A stretch of DNA of 64,000 bases, taken from positions 150,993,402 to 151,057,401 of the forward strand of contig CM076854.1 of NCBI GenBank assembly GCA_039519185.1, written 5' to 3'. Each line of letters begins with the position of its first letter. Positions within the stretch are counted from its first letter, which is position 1. Source of the DNA: Astragalus membranaceus (lineage: Eukaryota; Streptophyta; Magnoliopsida; Fabales; Fabaceae). The position numbers and the translations under genes were made by a program. Of the stretch, positions 44,601 through 55,093 are shown in pieces. The notes beneath the pieces were generated by a model. That model did no database searches. It worked only from the letters and a program-made list of their open reading frames with translations, and was not told the DNA's origin.

Positions 44601-45656
44601 CCCAGGTCTCGCAACCGTCACCAGCATTATTCTGATCTTATCGAAACAAGAGCTGGAATCTTAGCAGAATGCATGAATGCGGAGTTTAAGGAAGTTAAGT
44701 TCCCTGATCCACTCCCGCACAGACCGGGGCAGCGATCTAACAAGTACTGTCGGTATCACCGAAGTAAAGGACATGACACCAATCGCTGCAATGCTCTGAA
44801 AGACGACATTGAGGGTCTGATCAAGAAAGGGAAATTGAAAGAGAAGGATGACCCTAAAAAGAAGGGGAAGGCTCGTCAAGAAAGAGAGGAAAGCTCGGAA
44901 GACGAGCGTGATTTCCGAAAGTCTAAAGGTCGACCGGTAATGATGGTCATCTCTGGTGGATACCCCGTCGAAGCTTCAGGCAAGACTATGAAAAGAAAGT
45001 GGAAGGGGATTATGAGTGCTGCTTCCACCTCGGCGGTAACCTCGACCCCAGACCGACCTCTCTTGGCATTTGGCGATCAAGACTTGCTAGATGGCAAACC
45101 CAACAAGCATGTACCTCTTTTGATCAGGGCTGTCATGGCCAATCACGAGATAAGAAGAATCCCTGTCGATCAGGGAAGCTCGACAGATATCATTTTTATC
45201 GACCTTGTGAGAAAGCTGCAAATCTCTGAGGAGGACTTCACCACTTACAGGGTATCTGATTCGGGTTTCAACGAGTCCCAGACCAAACCACTCGGCTATT
45301 TGGAATTAATGGTCGCCTACGATGAAGAACCATTGGAAAGGACAGTCAAGACCAAATTCCTAGTTTTGTCATGGCCTTCGGTCTACAACTGTATTATCGG
45401 AAGACCGACTCTAGGAAGGCTCGGAGCTGTAACCTCAACAGTTCATCTGAAAATGAAATTCTACTCTATGTGCAACAAAGTTATTACCCTTGATGCCGAC
45501 CTAGAGTTCGCCCTGAGATGCTTCTATCTGCACGTGAAAGCAGATAGGCGGGCCTCAGAGGAGGGGGTTCCTTCGAAGAAGCAGAAGCCCGGAAGGATCC
45601 CAAAAAGAGAAGAAACAGCACAGCTGCCGAGGTCAATGTCACAGATCTTGATGTGA
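44556..45656 (+). pseudogene. Tat-type gag tail and aspartic protease
   Basis: 366 codons. YCRYHRSKGHDTNRC is the CxxH-type motif typical of Tat-branch gag. LIRAVMANHEIRRIPVDQGSSTDIIF holds the protease active site, here DQGSS in place of DxGSS variants, then VYNCIIGRPTLGRLGAVTS, the conserved protease end. Confidence 0.8.
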
Positions 45657-46909
45657 GGTACAACCCTGACAACTCCGAAGAGGAGAGTGATGACGATCTT
45701 ACCCGAGAGCTGAAGAAGAAAATCAGGCGACCTCAACCTGATGGTGAATTCGTGCAAATCCAGTTGGGAGATGACCCAACCCAAGCTGTCAAGATCGGAT
45801 CCGACCTCTCTGAGGAAGTTAAAGCAAAGCTCGCTTTATGTCTGAAGGCTCATGCCGACCTCTTCGCCTGGTCGGCGAAGGACATGCCCGGGATTCCCCC
45901 GGAAGTCACCTGTCACCAGCTAGCTGTTAACCCCGGATCTAAGTGGGTTGCCCAGCGCAAGAGAGCTCAAAGCAAGGAGAAAGCAGCTGCCATAGCTAAG
46001 GTCGTTGATGACTTAATTAAAGCTGATTTAGTAAAGGAAGTCAAGTATACAACTTGGCTTTCCAACCCTATACTTGTCAAGAAAAGTAATGGAAAATGGC
46101 GAATGTGTGTTGATTATACCGATCTTAATAAGGCCTGTCCAAAGGACGCCTTTCCTGTTCCTAGCTTTGATCGTCTCGTCGATAATGCTTCAGGTTTTCG
46201 TTTACTATCTTTTATGGATACCTATTCCGGATATAACCAAATTCCGATGTTCCCCCCCGACCAAGAAAAGACCGCCTTCATGAATGACCGCGGTAATTTC
46301 TGTTACCGGGTTATGCCATTTGGCTTAAAAGATGGGGAGCTACCTATCAAAGAATGATGACACAGGGTTTTCCGAAAGCAGATCGGGAGTAACGTAGAAG
46401 TCTACCTCGACGACATGATTGCGAAAAGCGAAGGTGAGAGCCTCCACATAGCCGATCTTGAAGAGATCTTCGCAGAAATCGGAAAAAACAATATGAGGCT
46501 GAACCCAGAAAAATGAACTTTCGGAGTCCGAGCTGGGAAATTCCTTGGTTTCTACCTCACAGAAAGGGGCATTGAAGCCAACCCGGACAAATGTCGGGCT
46601 GTGACAGAGATGCGCACCCCGTCTACCAAGAAAAAGCTTCAAAAGCTTAACGGAATGATCGTTGCGCTATCTCGTTTCATTTCCAATGCTGCATTCAAAT
46701 CGCTTCTGTTATTTAAGCTGCTTAAGAAGGAAGCAAAGTTTGAATGGACCCCGGAGCGGGATGAGGCGCTCTCCCACCAGCTTAAAAAGGCTTTGACCGA
46801 ACCTCCAATCCTGACTCAGCCAAACCCGGGGGAAACTTTATACCTGTACTTATCAATCTCGGAGGAAGCAATTCGCGTTGTTCTCATTCGGGAAACAGGG
46901 ACTGGTTAG
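45653..46909 (+). pseudogene. Tat-type reverse transcriptase, frameshifted
   Basis: 45653-46357 holds ADLFAWSAKDMPGI, KSNGKWRMCVDYTDLNKACPKD and FMDTYSGYNQIPM, then RVMPFGLKDG where GAxATFQ is lost. A stop follows; the catalytic region reads VEVYLDDMIAKS in a second frame. 46601-46909 encodes the RT connection (FISNAAFKSLLLFKLLKK, FEWTPERDEAL). Confidence 0.8.
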
Positions 46910-47259
46910 AGTCCAGTATACTTTGTGAGCAAAGCTTTACAGGGATCAGAAGTTAGATATCAGAAAATAGAAAAAATCGCCTTTGCTCTACTCATCTCGG
47001 CACGTCGCCTCCGACCCTACTTCGTCGCTCATCAGGTCGTGGTGCGGACGAATCACCCGATCTAACAAATCTTACACCGACCTGACATAGCAGGACGAAT
47101 GATTAAATGGGCAGTAGAACTCTCTGAGTTCGGCATCAAATACGAGACCATGCCAGCTATAAAAGCTCAGATACTTGCCGACTTTGTCGCTGAAATGACC
47201 CAGGCCGACCCTGAAGGAGAATTGTGGACGCTCCATGTAGATGGATCCTCAAATCCATC
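46910..47259 (+). pseudogene. Tat-type RNase H, truncated by the LTR
   Basis: VYFVSKALQGSEVRYQKIEK and VVVRTNHPI are RNase H; MIKWAVELSEFGIKYE and WTLHVDGSSNPSG begin the second, archaeal-like RNase H of the Tat branch. The latter is cut at SSNPSG by the downstream LTR. Stops at about 46908 and 47064. Confidence 0.75.
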
Positions 47260-47751
47260 TGGGTTATTATGTCTCAGTGTTGGTTTCTTGTAAGAGCATT
47301 GTTATGGATTGGGACACTACAACATTTTGCACTAAGGCCCAATACCAAAGGCAAAACCACCAATCAATGGTGAGGATCAAAGACCTATATCCAATGGTTC
47401 CCATTGATTCCCAAAACCTATAAATAAGGATTCAATGCTAGCATTAAAGGTACACACTCTCCAATTCTCTCGCTTGCAACTGACCCACTTGCTGACTTGA
47501 GCGTCAGAGTGTCATTGCAGGTACCACCCCACCTCGGGCCGGGGCCTAAGCTCGGATTGACCAAGAACACCGCTACCAACTATCTCGGATCGGATCTGGT
47601 ATCCAAGGTCGGATACAAGGCAGGAGATAAGGTACAGAACAAGCATAGTGGAGTTCGTATCTTTTCTATGAGTTGATAGTCAAGCTCATGTGTTGTTTCA
47701 CTTTCACTATAGGTAGAACTTGTACGACCAATTAGTTCTTCAAATTTGAGG

Positions 47752-48352
47752 ATTTTTTTTGGGTAAACCCGGGTATCCACCGCACGGACAGCAGTGACTA
47801 ATCCCTCGCTCATTGTAGATGCCTCGAGGGGCAGGACACAGTGGCGGATCTTGGAAAAAATATTGGGGGGTACCACATTAGTAATGAATATATAAAATAT
47901 GTTTTACCATATATTTTAATTTGTTTCATTTGGTTCAGTGTTAAATTTTAAGTATGTCAGCAATATTGTCCGCGGTTCAACACCTACTAGGAGCAGTTTT
48001 TAGTTTTAATTTTGACAAAAATAAACATATTAAAATGCAAACCCAGGGATTCGAACCAAGTTACTAGATCTCGCTAGCAACATGCCAAACCACTACGCCA
48101 ATCAAGGTCTTTGATGATAAGTGTTCGTTTAATTATATATAACCTAATATTATGTATAAAATATGTGTATATATAGTAAATTTTAAAAAAATTGGGGGGG
48201 TACCGTGGCATCCCTCGCTCCAAGAAGATCCGCCCCTAGCAGGATAGCTAGCCCAGAGTTTTAACGCTGCTCCGTACCTAAGGCAGGGATCGAACCCCCG
48301 ACCCTTGGTTAAGGGAGGTTCAGCCCCAACCGCTGAACTCCACGCTCTGGGT
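47752..48352 (-). mobile_element. tRNA-derived SINE on the minus strand, split by a hAT MITE
   Basis: Minus-strand order: A-box TGGAGTTCAGCGG (48330s), B-box GGTTCGATCCC (48286-48296), GCGTTAAAACTCTGGGC, then after the insertion CCTCGAGGCATC, GTGGATACCCGGGTTTACCC and an A-run (47753-47760 as T on +). A 5'-truncated relative is at 53554-53679. I did not find the SINE's own target duplication. Confidence 0.7.
47839..48238. mobile_element. hAT-type MITE of the CAGTGGCGGA group, 400 bp, inside the SINE
   Basis: Termini CAGTGGCGGATCTTGG and CCAAGAAGATCCGCCCCTA. Duplications GCAGGACA (47831-47838) and GCAGGATA (48239-48246), one mismatch. Contains a minus-strand tRNA-like module at 48040-48110 (TTGGCGTAGTGGTTTGG ... 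GGTTCGAATCC). Confidence 0.9.
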
Positions 48353-48460
48353 TAAAAATATCCTTGTATACTGGATTTAAATGGGTTCGAAAATATCCTT
48401 GTATACTTGATTTAAATGGTTCAAAATACTCAATGTGTACTCAGTGTAACAGATTCTACC

Positions 48461-48463
<3 letters not shown>

Positions 48464-48525
<62 letters not shown>
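48464..48525. repeat. (TA)n microsatellite
   Basis: About 31 TA units at the 3' border of the LINE-like remnant. Confidence 0.95.
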
Positions 48526-48527
<2 letters not shown>

Positions 48528-49215
48528 AAAATTAGATTAGAAACAAAACACGTGGGAAAAAAACCAAAAACGATGCAAAACAAAAAAAACAATTATGATA
48601 AAAATAAAAATAAAATAAATCAAACATATCTAAAGTTACGCTTTTTACTCTTCCTCAATGAATATTTCCTCACTTTAGATTTGACCATTGAGGACTCAGA
48701 CTCGGCCTTATCAGTGTTATCAATAACCTCTAGGCTTCCTTTTTTAGTTGTTGTCCAATGCTTATGTAAAATCATTAAGTCAAATTTTACTCTATCAGAA
48801 AAAGTAGCGTTATTTAAATCCTTTTCGAGTGATTTTGAAAGGGAAGCCACTTTGCCCAACTCATGAGCAAGAACATCTTCTGAAGATCTTGAAGAGTCTA
48901 TATGGAGTCCCTCCACACTAGCATTTGACTTAGTACTAATGGCATTCTCTTGATCATCGGAAGCATTCACTAACTCTTCACCCAGTAAAGACTCCTATGC
49001 ATTCTGACCTTCATCAGGCTCTTCTGAATGAAAAGTGTCCTTCACTGTATCCACTCCTAGGTAATCACACTCAATAGTCTAAGTCTCATTGTTCCTCCAC
49101 CTAAGTCTCATGTATCTTTATAGCATTTTTAACATTTTCTCCATCCACTCGATACATTGAAGTCTGGATGAGTTCCATCTTTATCAGCATCTAACGAGTA
49201 ATCAGATGCCACAAT

Positions 49216-50281
49216 CACTACAAAAAAAAGAGTTATTAGCGACAGAAATTGCGAGGGAATAGGGTCTGTCGTATTTTTTGAGAATTAGCGACGGAATGTT
49301 AGGCAATAGTGACGGCCAGTCCGTCGCTAATGGATTGGGCGGGAAAGTGAGCGACGGAAATAGGGTCCCTCGCAAACGAATTTTGACCGTTCAAATTTTG
49401 GGAAATTGTGCTACATTTAGCGACAGACTGTCTGTTGCTAAATCCGTCGCTAACTTTAATTTTTTTTTCAAATCAGATTCTCAGAACACATTCCTCATTC
49501 TTCTTTCTCCATTTCTCTTCTCTCCTTCTACGAACCCTAACCACTATCACCACCACACAACCACCACCACCACCACCATCACAACCACACAACCACCATC
49601 ACCTACGACCTCCTCTCCTCTTCCTCTACTCTCTCTCTCTCTCTCGCTCACCTACGAACCCTAACCCGCCACCACACAACCACCACCACCAAACAACCAC
49701 CATCACCTACAACCTCTTCTCCTCTTCCTCTACTCTCTCTTTTAAGCTACGAAGTGCACCACCACCACCACGAATTTCTGTCCTCTCTCTCCTACGACTG
49801 TCATCACCACCACCACCACCGAAGCTCTCCCTTTTGTAGGTTTTGATTTTTATTTTTATGATATTGTTTTGATTTTGATTTTTTAATGAATTTGTTTTGA
49901 TTTATGTTTTTTGCTTGAATTGAAATGATTTAGGATTGAAATTGTTGGTGTTTGAAGTCTAACAACCGCACCAGAGTGCACACCGTCACCGAACCACCGC
50001 ACCAGAGTGTAATTAGCGAGAGAATTAGCGAGGGAAATTGGACGCATGGCGGTCCGAATTTAACCACGTGGCTGCCTTTATTAGCGAGGGATTCGAATTC
50101 CCTCACTAATTAGCCAGGGAATTAGCGAGGGATATTTTCGTCGCTAATTAGCGAGGGATTCAAATTCCCTCGCTAATCCCATTAGCGAGGGAACTAGTCT
50201 CTCGCTAATTGGCATTAGCGACGGATTTGGGGTATTTAGCGAGGGAAAAATCCGTTGCTAATGAGCAAGTTTTTTGTAATG
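49216..50281. mobile_element. Non-autonomous CACTA element 1, 1066 bp
   Basis: Starts CACTACAAAAAAAAGAG, ends TTTTTTGTAATG (one change from the expected GTAGTG), flanked by the 3-bp duplication AAT (49213-49215, 50282-50284). Subterminal regions are packed with TTAGCGAGGGA / TTAGCGACGGA and their complements, the presumed transposase-binding repeats. The core (49480-49840) is a pyrimidine-rich stretch with CCA/CAC microsatellites. No transposase. Confidence 0.9.
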
Positions 50282-50867
50282 AATAGTGTCTTGAGTTAAA
50301 CCAACCGCAAATTTTTTCCTTTATCCTTAGGGAACACAACTCACAGATGCTTTGAGTTTCTTATTGACTGTTTTAACCTTGAGTGTCACATCATTGTCAT
50401 CATTTAATAGAGTCATTCCACACATGTTCTTTTTACAACTCTGCATGGAGTGTCCTAAAGCTAGACAAGATTTGCAAAATTAATGGACTGGTCGTTAGAG
50501 AGTTCCAAAGAGAAACAAGTTTTGCTCGCAAATCCTTGATTTGATAAGTACGATACGATCACCATTCACCAGTTGAAATGCCCATAAAAGACGTTAGCAT
50601 GGTATTCCTCCTTTAAAAACTCGATTGCTAAAACATCTCCTTTGAGACATGGTTTGGGTAACGAGTTCATGAGAATTTCGAAAGCATTTTGTACGCCACA
50701 AGTTTGATCTTGTTTCAAGACTTGTGCAAATGTTTTGTTCTTAACCACATGATGTGATTAATGTACCTCTTTTACTGATGTGTACTCAATGTCATGAGAT
50801 CAGGAGTCATGCGAATCTGCTCGCTCTGAGGCAAGGCCAAGGGATGACCTTGGAACCATCCATATGA

Positions 50868-52125
50868 CACTACAAAAAAAACACTAATTAGCGACGGACA
50901 TTAGCGAGGGACTTGTTGTCCCTCGCAAAAACAGTCATTAGCGAGGGAATTAGCGAGGGCATAGAGCTGTCAATTTTTTTTGTCATTAGCGAGGGAACTG
51001 TCCCTCGCTAATGACTGCCCTCGCTAATTCCCTCGCTAAATTTTGCTTTTCAGATGATGGGACTCAGCGCAGGGGTTGGTAAAGGTGCAGAAATTAGCGA
51101 GGGACAGTTCCCTCGCTAATTCCCTCGCTAACGTTAACTTTTCAGATGATGAGACAGTTCCCTCGCTAATTCCCTCGCAAATTTTTTTCTTTTTTCCTTT
51201 ATATCCGTTTACACCTTCACTCTTCTTTCTCACTCACTCACTCTTCACCATTCCTCTTCCCCCTTCCTCTTCCCCCTTCCACTTCCTCTCACACCCTTCT
51301 TCTCTCTTCACTCTTCCAACACCACCACCACCACCATCATCACCACCTCCTCTCACAACTCTTCTTCTCTCTTCACTCGTCCACCACCACCACATACCTC
51401 CTACCACTCTCACTCACTCTCTCTTACTCTTCACCACCACCAACCCACCACCCCACCACCACCACTCTCACTCTTCTCTCTTTCTCCCTCTCTCTCTCTC
51501 TCTCTCTTACTCTTCTCCTTCTCTCTCTACTCTAAACCACCCATCACCACCACCACCACGCCACCACCACACCACCACCACGCCACCACCACCACTCTCA
51601 CTCCTCTCTCTCTCTTTCTCCCTTACTCTTCTCCTTCTCTCTACTCTAAACCACCCATCACCACCACCACGCCACCACCACCACCACACCACCACCACGC
51701 CACCACCACCACCACCACACATCACCACAAAATTAATAATATAATATAATATTCATTAATTAATATATATAAAAAAAACAAGCCATTCAGCACTGGACAC
51801 GTGTCATTTTTTTTTTGAAAACTGCAGTCATTAGCGAGGGAATTAGCGAGGGAAAAAGCCGTCGCTAATTCCTGCGCATTTACCAACCCCTGCAACTGAG
51901 TCCCATCACCTGAAAAGCTGCAGTCATTAGCGAGGGAACTAGCGACGGCATAGTCCCTCGCTAATTAGCGAAGGATCCAACTTCCCTCGCTAATCCCATT
52001 TGCGAGGAGGGAATTAGCGAGGGAACCAGTCCCTCGCTAAGTCCCTCGCAAATAACCATTAGTGAGGGAATCAGGTCATTTTGCGAGGGAACTGTCCCTC
52101 GCTAATGACTAATTTTTTTGTAGTG
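50868..52125. mobile_element. Non-autonomous CACTA element 2, 1258 bp
   Basis: Starts CACTACAAAAAAAACAC, ends TTTTTTTGTAGTG, duplication TGA (50865-50867, 52126-52128). Same TTAGCGAGGGA subterminal words as element 1, so the same family. The core (51190-51720) is almost purely pyrimidine on the + strand with CT and CAC/CCA microsatellites. The open frames in it are low-complexity (Pro/Ser/His) and not genes. Confidence 0.95.
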
Positions 52126-52560
52126 TGAGAACACTAGCCGGTCCAACCTCCAGCTTGCATCAAAATAAAATAAAACAGCACAAACCTCACAAACAGAACG
52201 CACGCCAGAACGCAAACTAGAGCACCAGAGCGTACACAGGGAGCTAGAGCATGAACCTGAGTGGATCTTTTCCCCGCTACAAATAGAACACAGGCCTGAG
52301 CTTGGCAGAGACACAACGCCAAAGGAATGCGAACTAGGGCATGAACCAAAAACCAGATCTGAGGGAACGTTAACCCGAAACACACAGCAGAGACACGTGA
52401 GCAAGGAGCACAAACCAGATCCGAAAGAACATGAACCGAAAATGCAGAGAGACGCGACGCAGGGCGTGAACTGCAAATGAAAAGAGCGCTGGCGGCCATC
52501 AGTTGGTGGAGGCTGGCCTAGGGCTCTCTCATCTCGAATGCGCCCTTGGGTTTTCGGCGG

Positions 52561-53031
52561 CTTGTCTTAAAATTAACACATTTACCACTAAGTCAAGTAA
52601 TGGACTAATTTACTAAATGACCAATCAACCAATATTTTTTGGTTCGGATATCCCAACGCTTTCAACGAAAGACTAATCTCCGCACATGCTTAGGATCAAA
52701 TTTCGCAGAGTTTGTCCACTGTGAGAATTGAACCCGAAAGCACAGAGTTGACAAACGTGAATACTATTTTATTTGGATTTTTTTTTGAGAAATAATCTAT
52801 TTACGTGAAAGTTAATTTAATTTTTTTTTATTAGAAGAATGAGCTGGAAGAATCAAACTTTAAACTATTTGACTGGGCCTTTGATGTCATATAGTGAACT
52901 ATTTGTTTTTTCTTTCAAAACTATAAATTATTAAGTAAATATATGAATAGTTTTTGTATTACATTACCATCAAATATCTTGCCACAAATTAAATAAACAT
53001 ACTTGTTGATGTAAACACACGTGATCAGTAG
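52561..53031. other. AT-rich gap with no gene
   Basis: Only a lone B-box-like GGGTTCAATTC (minus strand, near 52730) stands out. No coding evidence. Confidence 0.5.
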
Positions 53032-53917
53032 TAGGATGTCAATGGGTATCCACGGGCACGAATAGTACTCATCTGCTACCTGCTCCGTTGGATAAAAAAG
53101 ATATCCGTTAATGCGGGTATTTAGCGGATATGTCACTATCCGCAGATATTTGCGGATATCCACAGATATTAGAAATGCATGTTTTTCCTTTACCAAAGAA
53201 ATGCATGTGTTAAAAACATTATTATTTTTAATTGTATAGAATTTTTTCCTTTCTTTTTACGACGAAATACTAATTGTTAAATTAACAATTTGAATATAAA
53301 CATCCATCAAGCATAGAATTTTTTCATTATTTAACAACAAAATAATCTCCACAAGAACAAAAAAACCAAAAAGTCGTTCTCTTGTTATAACATTATAGCA
53401 TCTAATAATAAACAAAAAACATAAAATCAATAGTCTTCCACCAATATAGTCTTGTAGAAAAGGGAATTTCCGCACACTGTAGAGGAGAGCATGAGAAGAA
53501 CGGTGTACAGTGTATGTATGTTAGGGTTTCTTATTGTAGTAACATGGGGTTTTTTTGTTGGTATAAACCGGGTATTCTCTGCGCGCACCTGCAGAGACTA
53601 ATCAATCGAGCCGGGTAGGATCACAATGGGTGGCAAAGCTCTCCCTCAAGAGATTTAACACTGCTACATGCCCAAAGGCTGTAGTAACATGGGGTTTTGT
53701 ATTTAAGTAATAAATATTTTAGTAATTTTATTAATTTAATAACGGGTATGGATATCCACAGGCATGGATATCATTATATCCGCCTTCGCATTTATTAACT
53801 AACGGATAGTTGAAATATCTGTTTATTTCATCCGGGTATCCGTTAAGCTATCCGTTCCATGTCCGTCGCGGATATTTCCGCGGTTATCCGCGGGTATGAA
53901 TTTTTTTGCCATCCCTA
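53032..53917. mobile_element. hAT-type element, 886 bp, rich in GGATATCC words
   Basis: Termini TAGGATGTCAATGGGTAT and TTTTTTGCCATCCCTA, duplications ATCAGTAG (53024-53031) and GTCAGTAG (53918-53925). The subterminal zones are full of GGATAT/ATATCC and CCGCGG-type words (53045-53170 and 53740-53900), which can pair. Contains a SINE fragment at 53554-53679. Confidence 0.8.
53554..53679 (-). mobile_element. 5'-truncated SINE with 19-bp target duplication
   Basis: Flanked by TGTAGTAACATGGGGTTTT at 53535-53553 and 53680-53698, a perfect duplication. Minus-strand body ends GGTATAAACCCGG-like then A-run, matching the 3' half of the SINE at 47752-48352 (shared GCAGTGTTAAA, GATTAGTC, ACCCGG). Confidence 0.8.
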
Positions 53918-53931
53918 GTCAGTAGTATTAC

Positions 53932-53941
53932 ATATATATAT

Positions 53942-53993
<52 letters not shown>
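53932..53993. repeat. (TA)n microsatellite
   Basis: TA run with one CACA interruption, directly after the hAT element. Confidence 0.95.
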
Positions 53994-53996
<3 letters not shown>

Positions 53997-55093
53997 TTTC
54001 TTTTTAGTTAAGTTATCATAATCCAAAATATTGGTAAACAAAACATTACCCAAAATAATGCAAACAGCTAATCAAGTTTTATTTTCACTTTGTGAGGTTT
54101 ACTTTTTGAGGAAATTAACTTAGTGAAGTGAACTACATGAATTTTAATTAACTTGTAATTGTCATGTTCATTGTTCAGTCTTTAACTACTATAAAGACAT
54201 ATGACTGTGTTAAGTATGTTTTCAACTTTGTTTTCGGCATCAATATACACACCGACGAATATATATTAATGTGGTGGTAATTTAGATAATATATGGTGAT
54301 ATTTTTTTAGACAGAAAAGAAACGAGTCTCGTTAAAATAATGCAAAACTCTCATTAATTAAGAAAAAACAAAAAGAGGGAAGAAGAGCACTCCCTAATTT
54401 TTATATTAAAAATGGGAAGAAATTAATACGAAAGAAAGATCATAGGGAAATTAAACCAATACACCTGCCATTTAAATAAAATGGCATGCAAAAGCATCAA
54501 AACACAAGAAATCTAACTATGTTGTCACCTTGGGCAGTGACAATCATTTGTAGCACGCCAAATTTTGTTGGGACATGAACTAAAATCCGAGTTCCTCAAG
54601 ACCCCAATTTGGGAGGGAGGGAATATGAGTTTGGGTTATTCCTCAAAGGCGGTGATTTTTTGAATGGGACTTACTTATGACTGATCTCTCTTGGCTTGTT
54701 GGCATCTTCATCTTTGTTAAACCAGCCAGGTCAGTGGATTTAATTGGATCAGACAACCTAGTGGTAAGGTTCTCCGTTTCCTCTACTTATTCTCCTCTGG
54801 TCATGCGCTATTGTGAGTTGACTGAGGAATGGTTTCATTATGCATCTAGTTTGATCGAGTCTTTTCTCCCACTTTTTCTCCTTGGGAGATAAGTCATGGT
54901 TTGGACGGGGATTGACTCTAGTTTGACATACTGCTCTTTAGGTTATTTGGGATCATTGGATTGGCTATATATCTGGAAAGGTACCTGCTAATTACGACTC
55001 ACCTATCACATAATTCTCTTAATTTCTATCTCTCACTACGTGTTAGCTAGAGAGGTGTATGTGTACAAAAATCATTTTTCAAATTTATATATA
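53994..55093. other. AT-rich DNA and a repeat shared with the window end
   Basis: 54310-54580 (CGTTAAAATAATGCAAAAC ... ACAATCATTTGTAGCA) has a diverged partner at 63205-63510 (CGTTAAAACATTCGGATGCA ... ACAATCATTTGCAGCA), so it is a dispersed repeat of unknown class. The small frame at 54677-54892 has no recognisable domain. Confidence 0.5.

Larger units (their letters stand above)
43092..47641 (+). mobile_element. Tat-type Ty3-gypsy element lacking integrase
   Basis: LTR-like copies of about 382 bp at 43092-43473 and 47260-47641 both run from TGGGTTATTATGTCTCAG to AAGGTACAGAACA. After the first comes TTGGCGACCACAGTGGG in place of the usual primer-binding site, then gag, protease, RT and part of RNase H. 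The second copy starts in the middle of the RNase H coding sequence, so integrase and the 3' untranslated region are gone. Copies are about 97% identical. No target duplication was found. Confidence 0.75.
48540..52560 (-). mobile_element. LINE-like (DUF4283-type ORF1) remnant on the minus strand, split by two CACTA elements
   Basis: Minus-strand pieces: a leader-like GC-richer block (52560-52129); an ORF start at 50748 (MVKNKTFAQVLKQ, SLPKPCLKGDVLAIEFLKEEY) that resembles the N-terminus of DUF4283 proteins of plant LINE ORF1; a CKSCLALGHSMQSC-type knuckle near 50440; and a Ser/Lys-rich tail (48970-48620, with ATFSDRVKFDLMILHKHW). Stops break the frame and no reverse transcriptase follows. The family assignment is tentative; the continuity across both insertions is shown by their 3-bp duplications. 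Confidence 0.45.

Noticed and set aside
49278..49839. Two overlapping frames of 128 and 143 codons
   Set aside because: Inside CACTA 1, made of subterminal repeats and CCA microsatellite. Not a gene.
51076..51744. 222-codon frame with Pro/Ser/His repeats
   Set aside because: Lies in the CACTA 2 pyrimidine/CAC microsatellite core. It is low-complexity, has an equally open reverse frame, and shows no coding signature.
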